Shown: positions 18,106 through 27,064, counted from the first letter of the stretch. The stretch: 64,000 nucleotides of DNA from Allobosea sp. CS1GBMeth4 (GCF_900185715.1 NZ_FYAS01000004.1:1-64000); one strand, 5' to 3'. Notes: generated by a model from the letters alone, not told the origin. Program-made: numbers and translations.

Positions 18106-18540
18106 TCAGCCACCGGTGTCGGCGACGAGGCCGGCCGCGGCGATACCGGCGAGCGCCGCCGCCTCGTCATTGTCCGAGGTGTCGCCGGAGATGCCGACGA
18201 CGCCGATCAGGTTGCCGTCGACGTCGCGAAGGAGGGCGCCACCCGGCACCGGCACCACGGGTCCGCCGACGGACAGCGCGACGCCCTGGATGAAATGCGG
18301 GCGCTCCTGGGCCATCTTGTTGAGGGTGCGCGGTCCGACGCCGAGCGCGATCGCGCCATTGGCCTTGCCGAGCGCGATCTCGCCGCGCTTCAGGCTGGTG
18401 CCGTCCTGGGCCAGGAAGAATTTCTGCGCGCCGCGACTGTCGAGGACTGCGATGGCGAGCGGCTTCAGCCCGTTGTCGCGCGCATATTTCAGCGCGCCGT
18501 CGACGATCATGCTGGCCTGTTCGAGGGTGAGAGCGGTCAT
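18106..18540 (-). CDS. GlcG/HbpS family heme-binding-type protein
   Basis: 144 residues from ATG 18540, with AAAGG upstream. The family (DUF336) signatures are visible: LTLEQASMIVDGALKYAR, PLAIAVLDSRG, the GVALSVGGPVVPVPGG core and VGVSGDTSDNDE-like end. Characterised relatives bind heme or act as accessory proteins in glycolate/diol catabolism; a precise job cannot be given here. No signal peptide is visible. It lies upstream of the ferredoxin-NADP reductase gene in the same direction, which may hint at a redox setting. Confidence 0.88.
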   Translation of the reverse strand: MTALTLEQASMIVDGALKYARDNGLKPLAIAVLDSRGAQKFFLAQDGTSLKRGEIALGKANGAIALGVGPRTLNKMAQERPHFIQGVALSVGGPVVPVPGGALLRDVDGNLIGVVGISGDTSDNDEAAALAGIAAAGLVADTGG

Positions 18541-18788
18541 GGCTGGCCTTTCAGGCGGCGGCATCCCCGGCTTCGTGCGGCCGGAGCGGGCGACGTGGAG
18601 CAAGGGGAGGCACCGGGTCCGGTCTTGCAGTCGTCCTCACGAAGAGTCTTGATGAGCGGCCGCTTCGATGCGTGTTCCGCCGAGTGGATGCCACTTTGGT
18701 GCCCCGAACCTGCTGCAAAGCTGGCATGTTAAGCGAAGCCCGATCGTTCGGCCAATCCTGGCGGAGCGACGCGCCTGGAGAGCATGCT

Positions 18789-19232
18789 ATGGGTCTGTTC
18801 AGTTTCATCAAGGAAGCCGGGGCCAAAATCTTCGGGTCGAACTCGGCCAGCGCGGCGACCGCGGATCAGCTCCAGAAGGAACTCGCGGGCCATGGCCTGC
18901 CTTCGGACGTCAAGATCGATGTGTCGGGCGACAAGGTGAAGGTCTCCGGCAAGGCGATGACCACCGAGGAGGCCGAGAAGATCATCCTAGCGATCGGCAA
19001 CACCGCCGGCGTCGGCCAGGTCGAATCGGAGCTGATCGTCACCAAGGAGGCGCCGGCCGCGGTCTTCTACACGGTGAAGAAGGGCGACACGCTCTGGAAG
19101 ATCGCCGAGGAGCATTACGGCAAGGGCAAGGGCGCCAAATATACCGAGATCGTCAAGGCCAACACGCCGCCGGTGAAGAATCCCGACCTGATCCAGCCGG
19201 GCTGGGTCCTGCGCATTCCGCCGCTGGCCTGA
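18789..19232 (+). CDS. kbp: BON and LysM domain protein (Kbp/YgaU type)
   Basis: 147 residues from ATG 18789 (GGAG upstream). The start MGLFSFIKEAGAKIFG, a BON domain at about 22-90 and a LysM domain at about 96-145 (YTVKKGDTLWKIAEEHYG, ending QPGWVLRIPPLA) match the Escherichia coli potassium-binding protein Kbp in order and length (149 residues there). Kbp is a cytoplasmic K+ sensor; despite the LysM domain there is no signal peptide here either. Single gene; the promoter of the TRAP operon begins right after it. Confidence 0.93.
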   Translation: MGLFSFIKEAGAKIFGSNSASAATADQLQKELAGHGLPSDVKIDVSGDKVKVSGKAMTTEEAEKIILAIGNTAGVGQVESELIVTKEAPAAVFYTVKKGDTLWKIAEEHYGKGKGAKYTEIVKANTPPVKNPDLIQPGWVLRIPPLA

Positions 19233-19264
19233 CGACGAAGAACGGCGAGCGGCGCCGCTGCCGC

Positions 19265-19294
19265 TTGCCAGATAGTTGCAGTGGCAACTATTAT
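19265..19294 (+). promoter_or_regulatory. Promoter with embedded MarR-like operator for the TRAP operon
   Basis: TTGCCA (19265-19270) and TATTAT (19289-19294) are spaced by 18 bases, a good sigma-70-type pair. Inside the spacer and the start of the -10 box lies a perfect 8-4-8 palindrome, ATAGTTGC-AGTG-GCAACTAT (19272-19291), of the shape bound by MarR-family repressors. A bound dimer would block RNA polymerase. No MarR gene is within this window, so the repressor would act from elsewhere. Confidence 0.6.
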
Positions 19295-19295
19295 C

Positions 19296-19326
19296 GCCGG
19301 GAGGCTGTCGGCGACAGCCTCCCGGC
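19296..19326 (+). promoter_or_regulatory. Strong hairpin in the TRAP operon leader
   Basis: A perfect 14-bp stem, GCCGGGAGGCTGTC (19296-19309) and GACAGCCTCCCGGC (19313-19326), with a 3-base loop. It lies at the expected transcription start, 120 bases before the dctP start. It has no T-run, so it is more likely an mRNA-end stabiliser or leader control element than a terminator; it could instead be the end of the kbp transcript. Confidence 0.5.
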
Positions 19327-19446
19327 TTGCGTTGCGGCCGGTTTCCACCTCAATAGTGCAAGACGCGAGACGGGCCGGGCGGCGAGCCGCCGAAGGCCCG
19401 CGGCGGGGGCGACCCGAACAACCGAGGCATCCCAGGGGAGGGATAG

Positions 19447-20499
19447 ATGACTTTTGACCGCCGCAGATTCCTGGCGCTCGCCGGCTCGGCCGTTGCCGCG
19501 CCCGCCGTGCTGCGCGCCACGCGCGCCGACGCCCAGGAGGTGACGCTGCGCATGCACCACTTCCTGCCGCCGGTGGCGAACGGGCATGCGAAGTTCCTGA
19601 AGCCCTGGGCCGACAAGGTCGGCGCCGAATCGAACGGCCGGATCAAGATCGACATCTTCCCGTCGATGCAGCTCGGCGGCACTCCGCCGCAGCTCTACGA
19701 CCAGGCGCGCGACGGCGTCGTCGACATCGTCTGGACCCTGCCGGGCAACACGCCCGGCCGCTTCACCGGCATCGAGGCGTTCGAGCTGCCCTTCGTGCCG
19801 AACAAGCGGGCGCTGGTGAACTCGCTGGCGCTGACCGACTATGCCGCCGAGCACCTCAGGGACGAATTCAAGGACATCCATCCGCTTTGCTTCTGGGCGC
19901 ATGATCACGGGCTGATCCATGCCAACAAGCCGGTGAGGACGATGGAGGACCTGAAGGGGCTGAAGCTGCGCTTCCCGACCCGCCTCGCCGGCGAGGCGCT
20001 GCGCGCGCTCGGTGCCAACGCCATCGGCATGCCGATCCCGCAAGTGCCGGAATCGCTGGCGCAGCGCGTGATCGACGGCTGCGTCGTGCCCTGGGAGGTG
20101 GTGCCCTCGATCAAGGTGCAGGAGCTGGTGAAGAACCACACCGAGATTCCGGGCTCGCCGACCTTCTACGTCGCGACCTTCGTCCTCGCCATGAACAAGG
20201 CGAAATACGAGGGGCTCGCGCCCGACCTCAAGGCGGTGATCGACAGGAACTCCGGCGCCGCCGCGGCCGCCATGGCGGGCAAGGTCTGGGACGAGCAGGC
20301 GGTGGTCGTCTCGGAGATGGTCAAGAAGCGCGGCAACACCATCATCACCATCGAGGAGGCCGAGGCGGCGCGCTGGCGCAAGACCACGGAGCCGGTGATC
20401 GAGGGCTGGCTCAAGACCGCCAAGGACAAGGGACTCGACGGCGAGAAGCTGCTCGCCGCCGCCCGCGCCGCGCTGACCAAGCATCAGAACGCGGCCTGA
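19447..20499 (+). CDS. dctP: TRAP transporter substrate-binding protein (DctP family)
   Basis: 350 residues. The N-terminus has a twin-arginine-type signal (RRRFLALAGSAVAAPAVL, cleavage near ADA). The mature part follows the DctP fold: VTLRMHHFLPP, PWADKVGAESNGRIKIDIFPSMQLGG, the LRFPTRLAGEAL segment with the Arg that binds the substrate carboxylate, and VPWEVVPS. It binds an organic acid in the periplasm for the DctQ/DctM importer encoded next. The DctQ gene starts four bases after its stop. The MarR-like operator upstream favours an aromatic or hydroxy acid, but that is inference. Confidence 0.93.
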   Translation: MTFDRRRFLALAGSAVAAPAVLRATRADAQEVTLRMHHFLPPVANGHAKFLKPWADKVGAESNGRIKIDIFPSMQLGGTPPQLYDQARDGVVDIVWTLPGNTPGRFTGIEAFELPFVPNKRALVNSLALTDYAAEHLRDEFKDIHPLCFWAHDHGLIHANKPVRTMEDLKGLKLRFPTRLAGEALRALGANAIGMPIPQVPESLAQRVIDGCVVPWEVVPSIKVQELVKNHTEIPGSPTFYVATFVLAMNKAKYEGLAPDLKAVIDRNSGAAAAAMAGKVWDEQAVVVSEMVKKRGNTIITIEEAEAARWRKTTEPVIEGWLKTAKDKGLDGEKLLAAARAALTKHQNAA

Positions 20500-20503
20500 G
20501 CGC

Positions 20504-21007
20504 ATGACCGACAGGGTGGGGGAAGCGCCGCCATCGCGCATCGACGCGGTGGCGGAGGCGGTCGCGCTCATCGGCGGGGTGCTGCTGGTCGCGCTCGCGA
20601 CCATGGTCGTGGTCAGCGTGACCTTGCGCAGCGACCTGGTCGGAGCCGCCGGCGTGCCCGGCGATTTCGAGCTTGTGCAGATGACCACCGCCGTCGCCGC
20701 CTTCTGCTTCCTGCCGCTGTGCCAGCTCAGGCGCGGCAACATCTTCGTCGACACCTTCACCCTGAAGCTGCCGCGCCGCTGGCGCGACGGCCTCGACGCG
20801 CTCTGGGACGTGATCTACGGGCTCGCAATGGCGCTGATCGCCTGGCGCCTCGGCGTCGGCGCGCGCTCGGCCTACGCCAGCGGCGAGAACACCATGGTGC
20901 TGCAGCTGCCGAGCTATCTGCCGATCGCGATCTGCGCGGTGCTCGCCGGTTTCGTCGCGCTCGCCGCCTTCGTCAGCGCCAGCCGTCTGGCGAGGCAGGC
21001 CCGATGA
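20504..21007 (+). CDS. dctQ: TRAP transporter small permease (DctQ)
   Basis: 167 residues with four membrane helices (ALIGGVLLVALATMVVVSVTL, TAVAAFCFLPLCQL, YGLAMALIAWRLG, ICAVLAGFVALAAFV) and the conserved RRGNIFVDTF after helix two. It forms the inner-membrane complex with DctM. The stop codon overlaps the start of dctM (ATGA at 21004-21007), typical for this operon. Confidence 0.93.
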   Translation: MTDRVGEAPPSRIDAVAEAVALIGGVLLVALATMVVVSVTLRSDLVGAAGVPGDFELVQMTTAVAAFCFLPLCQLRRGNIFVDTFTLKLPRRWRDGLDALWDVIYGLAMALIAWRLGVGARSAYASGENTMVLQLPSYLPIAICAVLAGFVALAAFVSASRLARQAR

Positions 21008-22323
21008 GCGGCTTTTCCCTGGCGATCACCGGTTTCGCCGCGATGCTGGCGCTGATGGCGCTGCGCCTGCCGATCGGGCTCGCCATGCTGGTCGTCGGCA
21101 GCGCCGGCTATATCCAGCTCAACGGGCTCGAGCCGTTCCTGAACTATATCCGCACGACCCCCTATCAAATCTTCGCCAACTACACGCTGTCGGTGATTCC
21201 GCTGTTCGTGCTGATGGGGGCCTTCGCCGAACGCTCGGGACTGGCGGGCGACCTGTTCAAGGCGGCCTCCGCCTTCGTCGGCCATCGCCGCGGCGGCCTC
21301 GGCATGGCGATGATCGGCGCCTGCACGGGCTTTGGCGCGATCTGCGGCTCGTCGGTGGCGACGACGGCGACCTTCGCCCGTGCGCCCCTGCCGCAATTGC
21401 GCTCCTATCGCTACGATCCCGGCTTCGCCTGCGGCGTCACCGCCGTCGGCGGCACGCTCGGCATCCTGATCCCGCCATCGGTGATCCTCGTGGTCTATGC
21501 GATCTCGACCGAGCAGAACATCGCCAGGCTGTTCCAGGCGGCGCTGGTTCCCGGGTTGATGGCGACGGCGTTCTACTGCCTCACCATCTGGATCATGACG
21601 CGCCTCGACGGCAGGCTCGGCCCGGCCCATGAGCGCACGCCCTGGCGCGAGCGCGGGCCGCTTCTGGTCGGCGTCGTTCCGGCGCTGACGGTGGCGGTGA
21701 TCGTCGTCGGCGGCATCTATGGCGGCGTCTTCACGCCGACCGAGGGCGCCTCGGTCGGCGCCTTCATCATGCTGGCGATCGGCCTGATCCGGCGCAGCCT
21801 CGGCCTCGACGGCATCAGGCAGGCGATCCTGCAGACCGCCGAGACCTCGGCGATGATTTTCGCCATCCTGCTCGGCGCCGAGGTGTTCAACGCCTTCCTG
21901 GCGCTGACGCAGGTCCCGACCGCGGCGGCGGAGATGATCGCCGCCTCCGGCTGGCAGCCCTATACGGTGCTCGTCGGCCTGCTCGTCTTCTACATCGTGC
22001 TCGGCGGCGTCATGGACGAGCTCGCCATGATCCTGCTCACCCTGCCGGTGTTCTTCCCGATCGTGACGGCGCTCGATTTCGGCATGCCGAGCGACGACAT
22101 CGCGATCTGGTTCGGCATCCTCGTGCTGATCGTGGTCGGCATCGGCATGACCTGCCCGCCGATCGGACTCAACGTCTTCGTCGTCGCCTCGCTGGCGCGC
22201 GACGTGCCGGTGACGCGGATCTATCGCGGCGTCCTGCCCTTCGTCGCCGCCGACATCATCCGGCTCGCCATCTGCGTGGCATTCCCGGCGCTCAGCCTCT
22301 ATCTGGTGAGGCTCCTGAACTGA
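21004..22323 (+). CDS. dctM: TRAP transporter large permease (DctM)
   Basis: 439 residues starting at ATG 21004 in the overlap with dctQ. About twelve helices with the family hallmarks: LPIGLAMLVVGSAGY at the N-terminus, IPLFVLMGAFAERSGLA, a GFGAICGSSVATTATFA loop, and IGMTCPPIGLNVFV near the end. It is the Na+-coupled elevator channel subunit. The rhodanese gene starts 20 bases downstream and is probably in the same transcript. Confidence 0.95.
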   Translation: MSGFSLAITGFAAMLALMALRLPIGLAMLVVGSAGYIQLNGLEPFLNYIRTTPYQIFANYTLSVIPLFVLMGAFAERSGLAGDLFKAASAFVGHRRGGLGMAMIGACTGFGAICGSSVATTATFARAPLPQLRSYRYDPGFACGVTAVGGTLGILIPPSVILVVYAISTEQNIARLFQAALVPGLMATAFYCLTIWIMTRLDGRLGPAHERTPWRERGPLLVGVVPALTVAVIVVGGIYGGVFTPTEGASVGAFIMLAIGLIRRSLGLDGIRQAILQTAETSAMIFAILLGAEVFNAFLALTQVPTAAAEMIAASGWQPYTVLVGLLVFYIVLGGVMDELAMILLTLPVFFPIVTALDFGMPSDDIAIWFGILVLIVVGIGMTCPPIGLNVFVVASLARDVPVTRIYRGVLPFVAADIIRLAICVAFPALSLYLVRLLN

Positions 22324-22343
22324 GCGAGCCCGAGAGCAGCAGC

Positions 22344-22658
22344 ATGATCGTTCACGACCTCGACATCGACGCCGTCAAGACAGGGCTGGCCGACGGCTCG
22401 ATCCTGATCGTCGACGTGCGCGAGCCGCACGAATACGCGGCCGGGCGCATTCCGGGCTCGGTGTCGCTGCCGCTCTCGCGGTTCGATCCCGCCGACCTGC
22501 CGAACGAGCCGGGCAAGCGCGTGGTGCTGTCCTGCGCCGCCGGCGTGCGCTCGCTGCGGGCGCTGGAGTTCGCGCAGGCCGCCGGGCTCGACATCGACAG
22601 CCACTATATCGGCGGCTTCAAGGACTGGGCCACGCGCGGCGAGCCGGTCGAGCGCTGA
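22344..22658 (+). CDS. Single-domain rhodanese-like protein
   Basis: 104 residues: rhodanese homology throughout, with the entry motif ILIVDVREPHEYAAGRIPGS and the active-site loop CAAGVRS containing the catalytic Cys and an Arg. Single-domain rhodaneses move sulfane sulfur (for example from thiosulfate or persulfides). No signal peptide, so cytosolic. It follows the TRAP genes by 20 bases, which suggests co-transcription; a sulfur-containing TRAP substrate is conceivable but unsupported beyond position. Confidence 0.88.
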   Translation: MIVHDLDIDAVKTGLADGSILIVDVREPHEYAAGRIPGSVSLPLSRFDPADLPNEPGKRVVLSCAAGVRSLRALEFAQAAGLDIDSHYIGGFKDWATRGEPVER

Positions 22659-22835
22659 GTATCGCTGCGAATCCCCTGGCTGTCATCCTTCGGGACTCAG
22701 CCTGCTGCTGCTCCTCGGAACGAGGGCTGTATTTGTCAGGCTGGCCCCACGGCCTTCCGGTTGCGGTTCAAGACGCCAGCACCGATAAGATGGCGCGGCC
22801 CGTAGATCGGCCGCGGTCTACCAAAAGGTGCCCTG

Positions 22836-23789
22836 ATGAAGGCTTCCTCCCTGCTGAGTCTCGCCCTCGCAGCCCTGCTCTGCACCGCATCGGCGGCGCC
22901 GTCGGCCTTCGCGCAGGCTGCCCCGCAGGCCGCGCCGAAGCGGCCGGCGCAGGATCCGGAGCTGCAGGCGGCGATCGCGAAGTCGAACGCCTATACCGCG
23001 CTAGCCAACCGGACGCTGAGGGCGATCGAATCCTGGGACCGCTACAAGAGCTGGGTCGACATGAAGAAGGGCCCGACCGGCAAGGAGCGCTACATCTCCT
23101 ACGGGCTCTACAGCCTGTATGACGTGACGAGCGAGATCGCCAAGGCCGAGGCGGCGACCGGCCAGGCGCCGGGGCAGCCGGAGCTCGACGGCGCGGTGAA
23201 GCGCTACATCGCCGCCTATCAGGAGCTCGCGCCGCTGATCACGCGGGCCGAGCGCTATTACGAGCGCAAGGATTATCGCGCCGACAACGCCGCCGAGGGC
23301 CGTGAGCTGCACGCCCGGATGGTGCCGACGGCCGAGGCCTTCCTGCGCGAGCGGGCAGCGTTCGACGGGCAGCTCGGCGCCTACAAGAGAGGCATCGACG
23401 CGCGCGAGCTCGCGGCGATCGAGGCGAGCGAGGGCCGCCAGGCGCGCTGGCAGCTGCGCAACATCATGATCAATGCGCGCGCCGTGATGGACCGGATGCC
23501 GAGCAACGAGAAGCCGATCGTCGATCTCGCCGCCTTCGATGCGGCGCTCGCCGGCTACGCTGCGGCGATCAGGGAGATGGACGCCTTCAAGGATAAGAAC
23601 CAGTCCGGCGTGCCGATCATCGATTCGCAGGCCAGCTCCTGGCTCGGCGCGCTGCGCGATTTCCGCGAGAAGCTCGGCAAGTCGAAGGGCGATGTCCGCA
23701 AGGGCGCGGCGAACGATGCCAACCGGATCGTCTCCAGCTATAATATGATGGTGTCGCTGTCCGACAGCGCCGCCCGCATGATCCGCTGA
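22836..23789 (+). CDS. Exported DUF3829 (YiiG-like) protein
   Basis: 317 residues with a Sec signal peptide (MKASSLLSLALAALLCTASA, cleavage after AFA). The mature part is mostly alpha-helical and charged and matches the YiiG-type DUF3829 pattern (KSNAYTALANRTLRAIESWDRYKSW early, SSYNMMVSLSDSAARMI at the end). No lipobox cysteine next to the cleavage point, so periplasmic rather than a lipoprotein. Function of the family is unknown. Single gene; the 177 bases upstream hold no strong signal. Confidence 0.82.
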   Translation: MKASSLLSLALAALLCTASAAPSAFAQAAPQAAPKRPAQDPELQAAIAKSNAYTALANRTLRAIESWDRYKSWVDMKKGPTGKERYISYGLYSLYDVTSEIAKAEAATGQAPGQPELDGAVKRYIAAYQELAPLITRAERYYERKDYRADNAAEGRELHARMVPTAEAFLRERAAFDGQLGAYKRGIDARELAAIEASEGRQARWQLRNIMINARAVMDRMPSNEKPIVDLAAFDAALAGYAAAIREMDAFKDKNQSGVPIIDSQASSWLGALRDFREKLGKSKGDVRKGAANDANRIVSSYNMMVSLSDSAARMIR

Positions 23790-23800
23790 AGATGAGGCGG

Positions 23801-23942
23801 CATTCCGGGACGCCGCAGAGCGGCGGGCCCGGAACCCATATCCGCTCCGCTACGGACGATACCGGAGGCTTTCGCCCACGGGATCGTCCTCGTGTCCATG
23901 GTTGCGGGGCTCCTCGCTGCGCGGGGCCCGGACTGGCGGTGT
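23801..23942. repeat. Degenerate palindromic repeat (copy F) in a 334-base gap
   Basis: The gap 23790-24123 contains a degraded repeat: CATTCCGGGA at 23801, a small perfect hairpin CGCCGC-AGA-GCGGCG (23811-23825), and GGGCCCGGAACCCAT near 23826 with a related GGGGCCCGGACT near 23923. The remaining 180 bases up to the molybdenum-enzyme gene show no gene and no convincing promoter. Confidence 0.45.
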
Positions 23943-24123
23943 GTGTGAAATTGGCCGGCATGTATCGACAAGGCCCCGGCCTGCCCTAGAATACCCTCCA
24001 TAGCGCCCGCTGGCCGGAAGCCTGCGCTCCATGCATTCCGGCCCCAGCATGCGGACCGGGGTGACGGCGCGGCGATCCTGCGCCAGTCTTTCTCATTCGA
24101 GTGATCCGAAGGAATTCTTGCCG

Positions 24124-26433
24124 ATGCGTCCGATGAAGTTCGGGATGGGCCAGCCGATGCGGCGGGTCGAGGATCAGCGCCTGACCACCGGCACTGGCCG
24201 CTACACCGACGACACCGCGGTCGAGGGCGCGCTGCACGCCTATGTCCTGCGCTCGCCGCATGCGCATGCCAGGTTCAAGATCATCGACAAGGAGACGGCG
24301 CGCAAGCGCAAGGGCGTCAAGCTGATCCTGACAGGCGAGGATGTCGCCGATCTCGGCGACATTCCCTGCAAGGGGCTGATCAAGGAGGTCTCCGGCGAGC
24401 CCGTGAAGCCGACGCATGTGCCGGTTCTGCCGGTCGACACCGTGCGCCATGTCGGCGAGGCGATCGCCTTCATCGTCGCCGAGACGCTCGACCAGGCGCG
24501 CGATGCCGCCGAGGCGATCGAGATCGAGTTCGAGACGCTGCCCTCGGTCACGGGCATCGCCGAGGCGCTCGACGCCAAGGCGCCGCAGGTCTGGCCCGAC
24601 CGGGCCGGCAACGTCGCCTTCGAGGCGGAGCAGGGCAATCGCGACAGGACGGAGAAGGCCTTCGCCAAGGCCGACCGCACGGTCTCGATCACCATCGTCA
24701 ACAATCGCCTCGCCTCCAACTACATGGAGACGCGTGCCTGCATCGCCGAATACGACAAGGCGGGCAAACGCTGGACGCTGACGCTCGGCAGCCAGGGCAG
24801 CCACGGCATGCGCGACATCCTCGCCAAGAACGTCCTCAAGGTCGATCCGGCCCGGATCCGGGTGATCACCCCCGATGTCGGCGGCGGCTTCGGGACCAAG
24901 ATCTTCATGTACCGCGAATACCCGCTGACCATGGTCGCGGCGGAGAGGCTGAAGCGGCCGGTACGCTGGGTCGCCGACCGGACCGAGCATTTCCTCGCCG
25001 ACACCCATGGCCGCGCCAACCTCACCACCGCGACGATGGCCCTCGACAAGCGTGGCAGGTTCATCGGCCTGAAAGTCGACCTCGCCGCCGATATGGGCGC
25101 CTATCTCTCGCAGTATGGGCCCTTCATTCCCTGGGTCGGCACGACGATGACGCCGGGCTGCTACAACATCCCGGCCGTGCATGTCCGCTTCCGCGGCGTC
25201 TTCACCAATACGACGCCGGTCGACGCCTATCGCGGCGCCGGGCGGCCCGAGGCGGCCTATCTGATCGAGCGCCTGGTCGACGCGATCGCGCGCGAGACCG
25301 GCAGGACGCCGGACGCGGTGCGCGCGCAGAATTTCGTCAAGCCGAGCGAGATGCCGCACAAGACGCAGACCGGCCCGGTCTACGATTCCGGCGAGTTCGA
25401 GGGCCATATGCGCCGCGCCATGGAGGTCGCGGACTGGAAGGGCTTCAAGAGCCGTCTCAGGGCCTCGCAGAAGGCCGGCAAGATCCGCGGCATCGGCCTC
25501 GCCTGCTATATCGAGGCCTGCGGCGGCGGCGGGCCGGAGAGCTCGACCGTGATCCTCGAGAAGGACGGCACCGTCACCGTGCTGATCGGCACCCAGTCGA
25601 ACGGGCAGGGGCACGAGACCGCCTATTCGCAGCTGGTCGCGCAGCATCTCGACATCCCGCTCGACCGCATCAGGGTGATCCAGGGCGATACCGACCGGAT
25701 CGCCACCGGCTCCGGCACCGGCGGTTCGCGCTCGATCCCCGTCGGCGGCGCGGCGCTCAACGCGGCGACCGGCATCCTCGCCGACAATCTGAAGAGCCTC
25801 GCCTCGGACGCGCTCGAAGCCAGCCCCGGCGACCTCGAGATCGTCGACGGGGCCGTGCGCATCGTCGGCACCGACAAGAAGCTCGATCTCAAGGCGATCG
25901 CCAACCTGCCCGGCGCGAAGGCGGAGCAGCTCAGCGTCCATCAGAGCTGGACGCCGCCGGAGGCGACCTATCCGAACGGCACCCATGTGGTCGAGCTGGA
26001 GATCGATCCGGCGACGGGCGGCACCGAGATCCAGAACTATGTGGTGGTCGACGATTTCGGCGTGACGCTGAACCCGATCATGCTGCAGGGCCAGGTCCAT
26101 GGCGGCGCGGCGCAGGGCATCGGCCAGGCGCTGATGGAGGAGATCCGCTTCGACTCGTCCGGCCAGATGCTGACCGCGACCTTCATGGACTATGCCCTGC
26201 CGCGCGCGATCGACATCCCGAGCTTCCATTTCGAGACGCGCAACGTGCCCTGCGTCACCAACGCCATCGGCGTGAAGGGCGCGGGCGAGGCCGGCGCGAT
26301 CGGCGCCTGCCCGGCCGTCATGAACGCTATGGTTGACGCGCTCGACCGCGCCGCCGGCATCAAGGCGATCGACATGCCCGCGACGCCGGCCAAGGTGTTC
26401 GCGACCTTGCGGGAAGCGGGATATCGGCCCTGA
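24124..26433 (+). CDS. CoxL-like molybdopterin-binding subunit (xanthine dehydrogenase family)
   Basis: 769 residues from ATG 24124 (AAGGA upstream). It has the aldehyde oxidase/xanthine dehydrogenase large-subunit order: an N-terminal a/b-hammerhead domain with the MGQPMRRVEDQRLTTGTGRYTDD start, then DVGGGFGTK, AYRGAGRPEAAY, GQGHETAYSQ and VKGAGEAGAIG with the catalytic Glu. The AYRGAGR motif is that of the form II (CoxL-like, not true CO dehydrogenase) group; true CoxL has AYxCSFR. The usual FAD (CoxM) and 2Fe-2S (CoxS) subunits are not encoded next to it. Two cytochromes c follow instead. It probably oxidises an aldehyde or N-heterocycle; substrate unknown. Confidence 0.92.
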   Translation: MRPMKFGMGQPMRRVEDQRLTTGTGRYTDDTAVEGALHAYVLRSPHAHARFKIIDKETARKRKGVKLILTGEDVADLGDIPCKGLIKEVSGEPVKPTHVPVLPVDTVRHVGEAIAFIVAETLDQARDAAEAIEIEFETLPSVTGIAEALDAKAPQVWPDRAGNVAFEAEQGNRDRTEKAFAKADRTVSITIVNNRLASNYMETRACIAEYDKAGKRWTLTLGSQGSHGMRDILAKNVLKVDPARIRVITPDVGGGFGTKIFMYREYPLTMVAAERLKRPVRWVADRTEHFLADTHGRANLTTATMALDKRGRFIGLKVDLAADMGAYLSQYGPFIPWVGTTMTPGCYNIPAVHVRFRGVFTNTTPVDAYRGAGRPEAAYLIERLVDAIARETGRTPDAVRAQNFVKPSEMPHKTQTGPVYDSGEFEGHMRRAMEVADWKGFKSRLRASQKAGKIRGIGLACYIEACGGGGPESSTVILEKDGTVTVLIGTQSNGQGHETAYSQLVAQHLDIPLDRIRVIQGDTDRIATGSGTGGSRSIPVGGAALNAATGILADNLKSLASDALEASPGDLEIVDGAVRIVGTDKKLDLKAIANLPGAKAEQLSVHQSWTPPEATYPNGTHVVELEIDPATGGTEIQNYVVVDDFGVTLNPIMLQGQVHGGAAQGIGQALMEEIRFDSSGQMLTATFMDYALPRAIDIPSFHFETRNVPCVTNAIGVKGAGEAGAIGACPAVMNAMVDALDRAAGIKAIDMPATPAKVFATLREAGYRP

Positions 26434-26566
26434 TGCAAGGAGGCATTTGCCTGTTTGCAAGGCCTTTCACGAGAATGCGACTTGGCGCTGTCCCGGTCGC
26501 CGGTTGATCTGGAAGAGTTCCAAACGGCGTCGGTCCCGGCGCCAGCCTTCCGGAGGATAACCACGC

Positions 26567-26998
26567 ATGCTTCGCTCTGCTTTCGTCGCCCTCGGCCTCG
26601 CCGTCGGCGTCTCCGCCGTTCTGGCCCAGGCCAATCCGATCGCCGAGCGGCGCGACACGATGAAGGCCGTCGGCGCGGCGACACGCGAAGGCGCGGCGAT
26701 GGCCAAGGGCGAAGCGCCGTTCGACGCCGCCAAGGCGCAGGCGGTGTTCAAGGCCTATGGCGACGCCGCCAAGAAGATGCCGGCGCTCTATCCGGACAGC
26801 GCCAAGACCGGCGGCGAGACCACGGCGGCGCCGAAGATCTGGGAGGACCAGGCCGGCTTCAAGGCCGCCTTCGCCAAGTTCGAGGCGGATGCCGCCAAGG
26901 GCGCGGCCGTGACCGATCTCGCCGGCTTCCGCACCGCCTTCGGCGACGCGACCAAGAATTGCGGCGGCTGCCACGAGGTCTATCGCATCAAGAAGTGA
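26567..26998 (+). CDS. Cytochrome c-prime / c556 family protein
   Basis: 143 residues: signal peptide (MLRSAFVALGLAVGVSAVLA), then a four-helix-bundle cytochrome with the single heme site CGGCH at the C-terminus, as in class II cytochromes c. The early Met in RRDTMKAVG would be the sixth ligand, making it c556-like rather than a five-coordinate c-prime. It works in the periplasm as an electron carrier or NO-binding protein. It lies 133 bases after the CoxL-like gene and before a diheme cytochrome. Confidence 0.92.
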   Translation: MLRSAFVALGLAVGVSAVLAQANPIAERRDTMKAVGAATREGAAMAKGEAPFDAAKAQAVFKAYGDAAKKMPALYPDSAKTGGETTAAPKIWEDQAGFKAAFAKFEADAAKGAAVTDLAGFRTAFGDATKNCGGCHEVYRIKK

Positions 26999-27034
26999 CG
27001 GCGGATAAACGCCATCGGATTTGACCTGATCGAC

Positions 27035-27064
27035 GGAGCGGGCTTCCTTTCGAAGGCCCGCTCC
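27035..27064 (+). terminator. Terminator-like hairpin after the c556-type gene
   Basis: Perfect 9-bp arms GGAGCGGGC (27035-27043) and GCCCGCTCC (27056-27064), loop of 12 bases that adds TTC/GAA pairing, followed only by TTCG. It may partly end the transcript before the diheme cytochrome gene. Confidence 0.5.

Noticed and set aside
19296-19326. Rho-independent terminator of kbp
   Set aside because: The stem is strong but no T-run follows, and a good promoter ends two bases before it. A leader hairpin is the better reading, though termination is not excluded.
24124-26433. True aerobic carbon monoxide dehydrogenase large subunit
   Set aside because: The AYxCSFR active-site motif of CO dehydrogenase is absent; AYRGAGR is present, and coxM/coxS are missing.
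23986-26460. An 824-codon open frame opposite the CoxL-like gene
   Set aside because: Shadow of the molybdenum-enzyme gene, of extreme His/Arg/Asp composition. Similar long antisense frames lie opposite the CPA2 antiporter (34709-36598), the SNF2/SDR genes (8375-10456) and YcjX (41599-43542).
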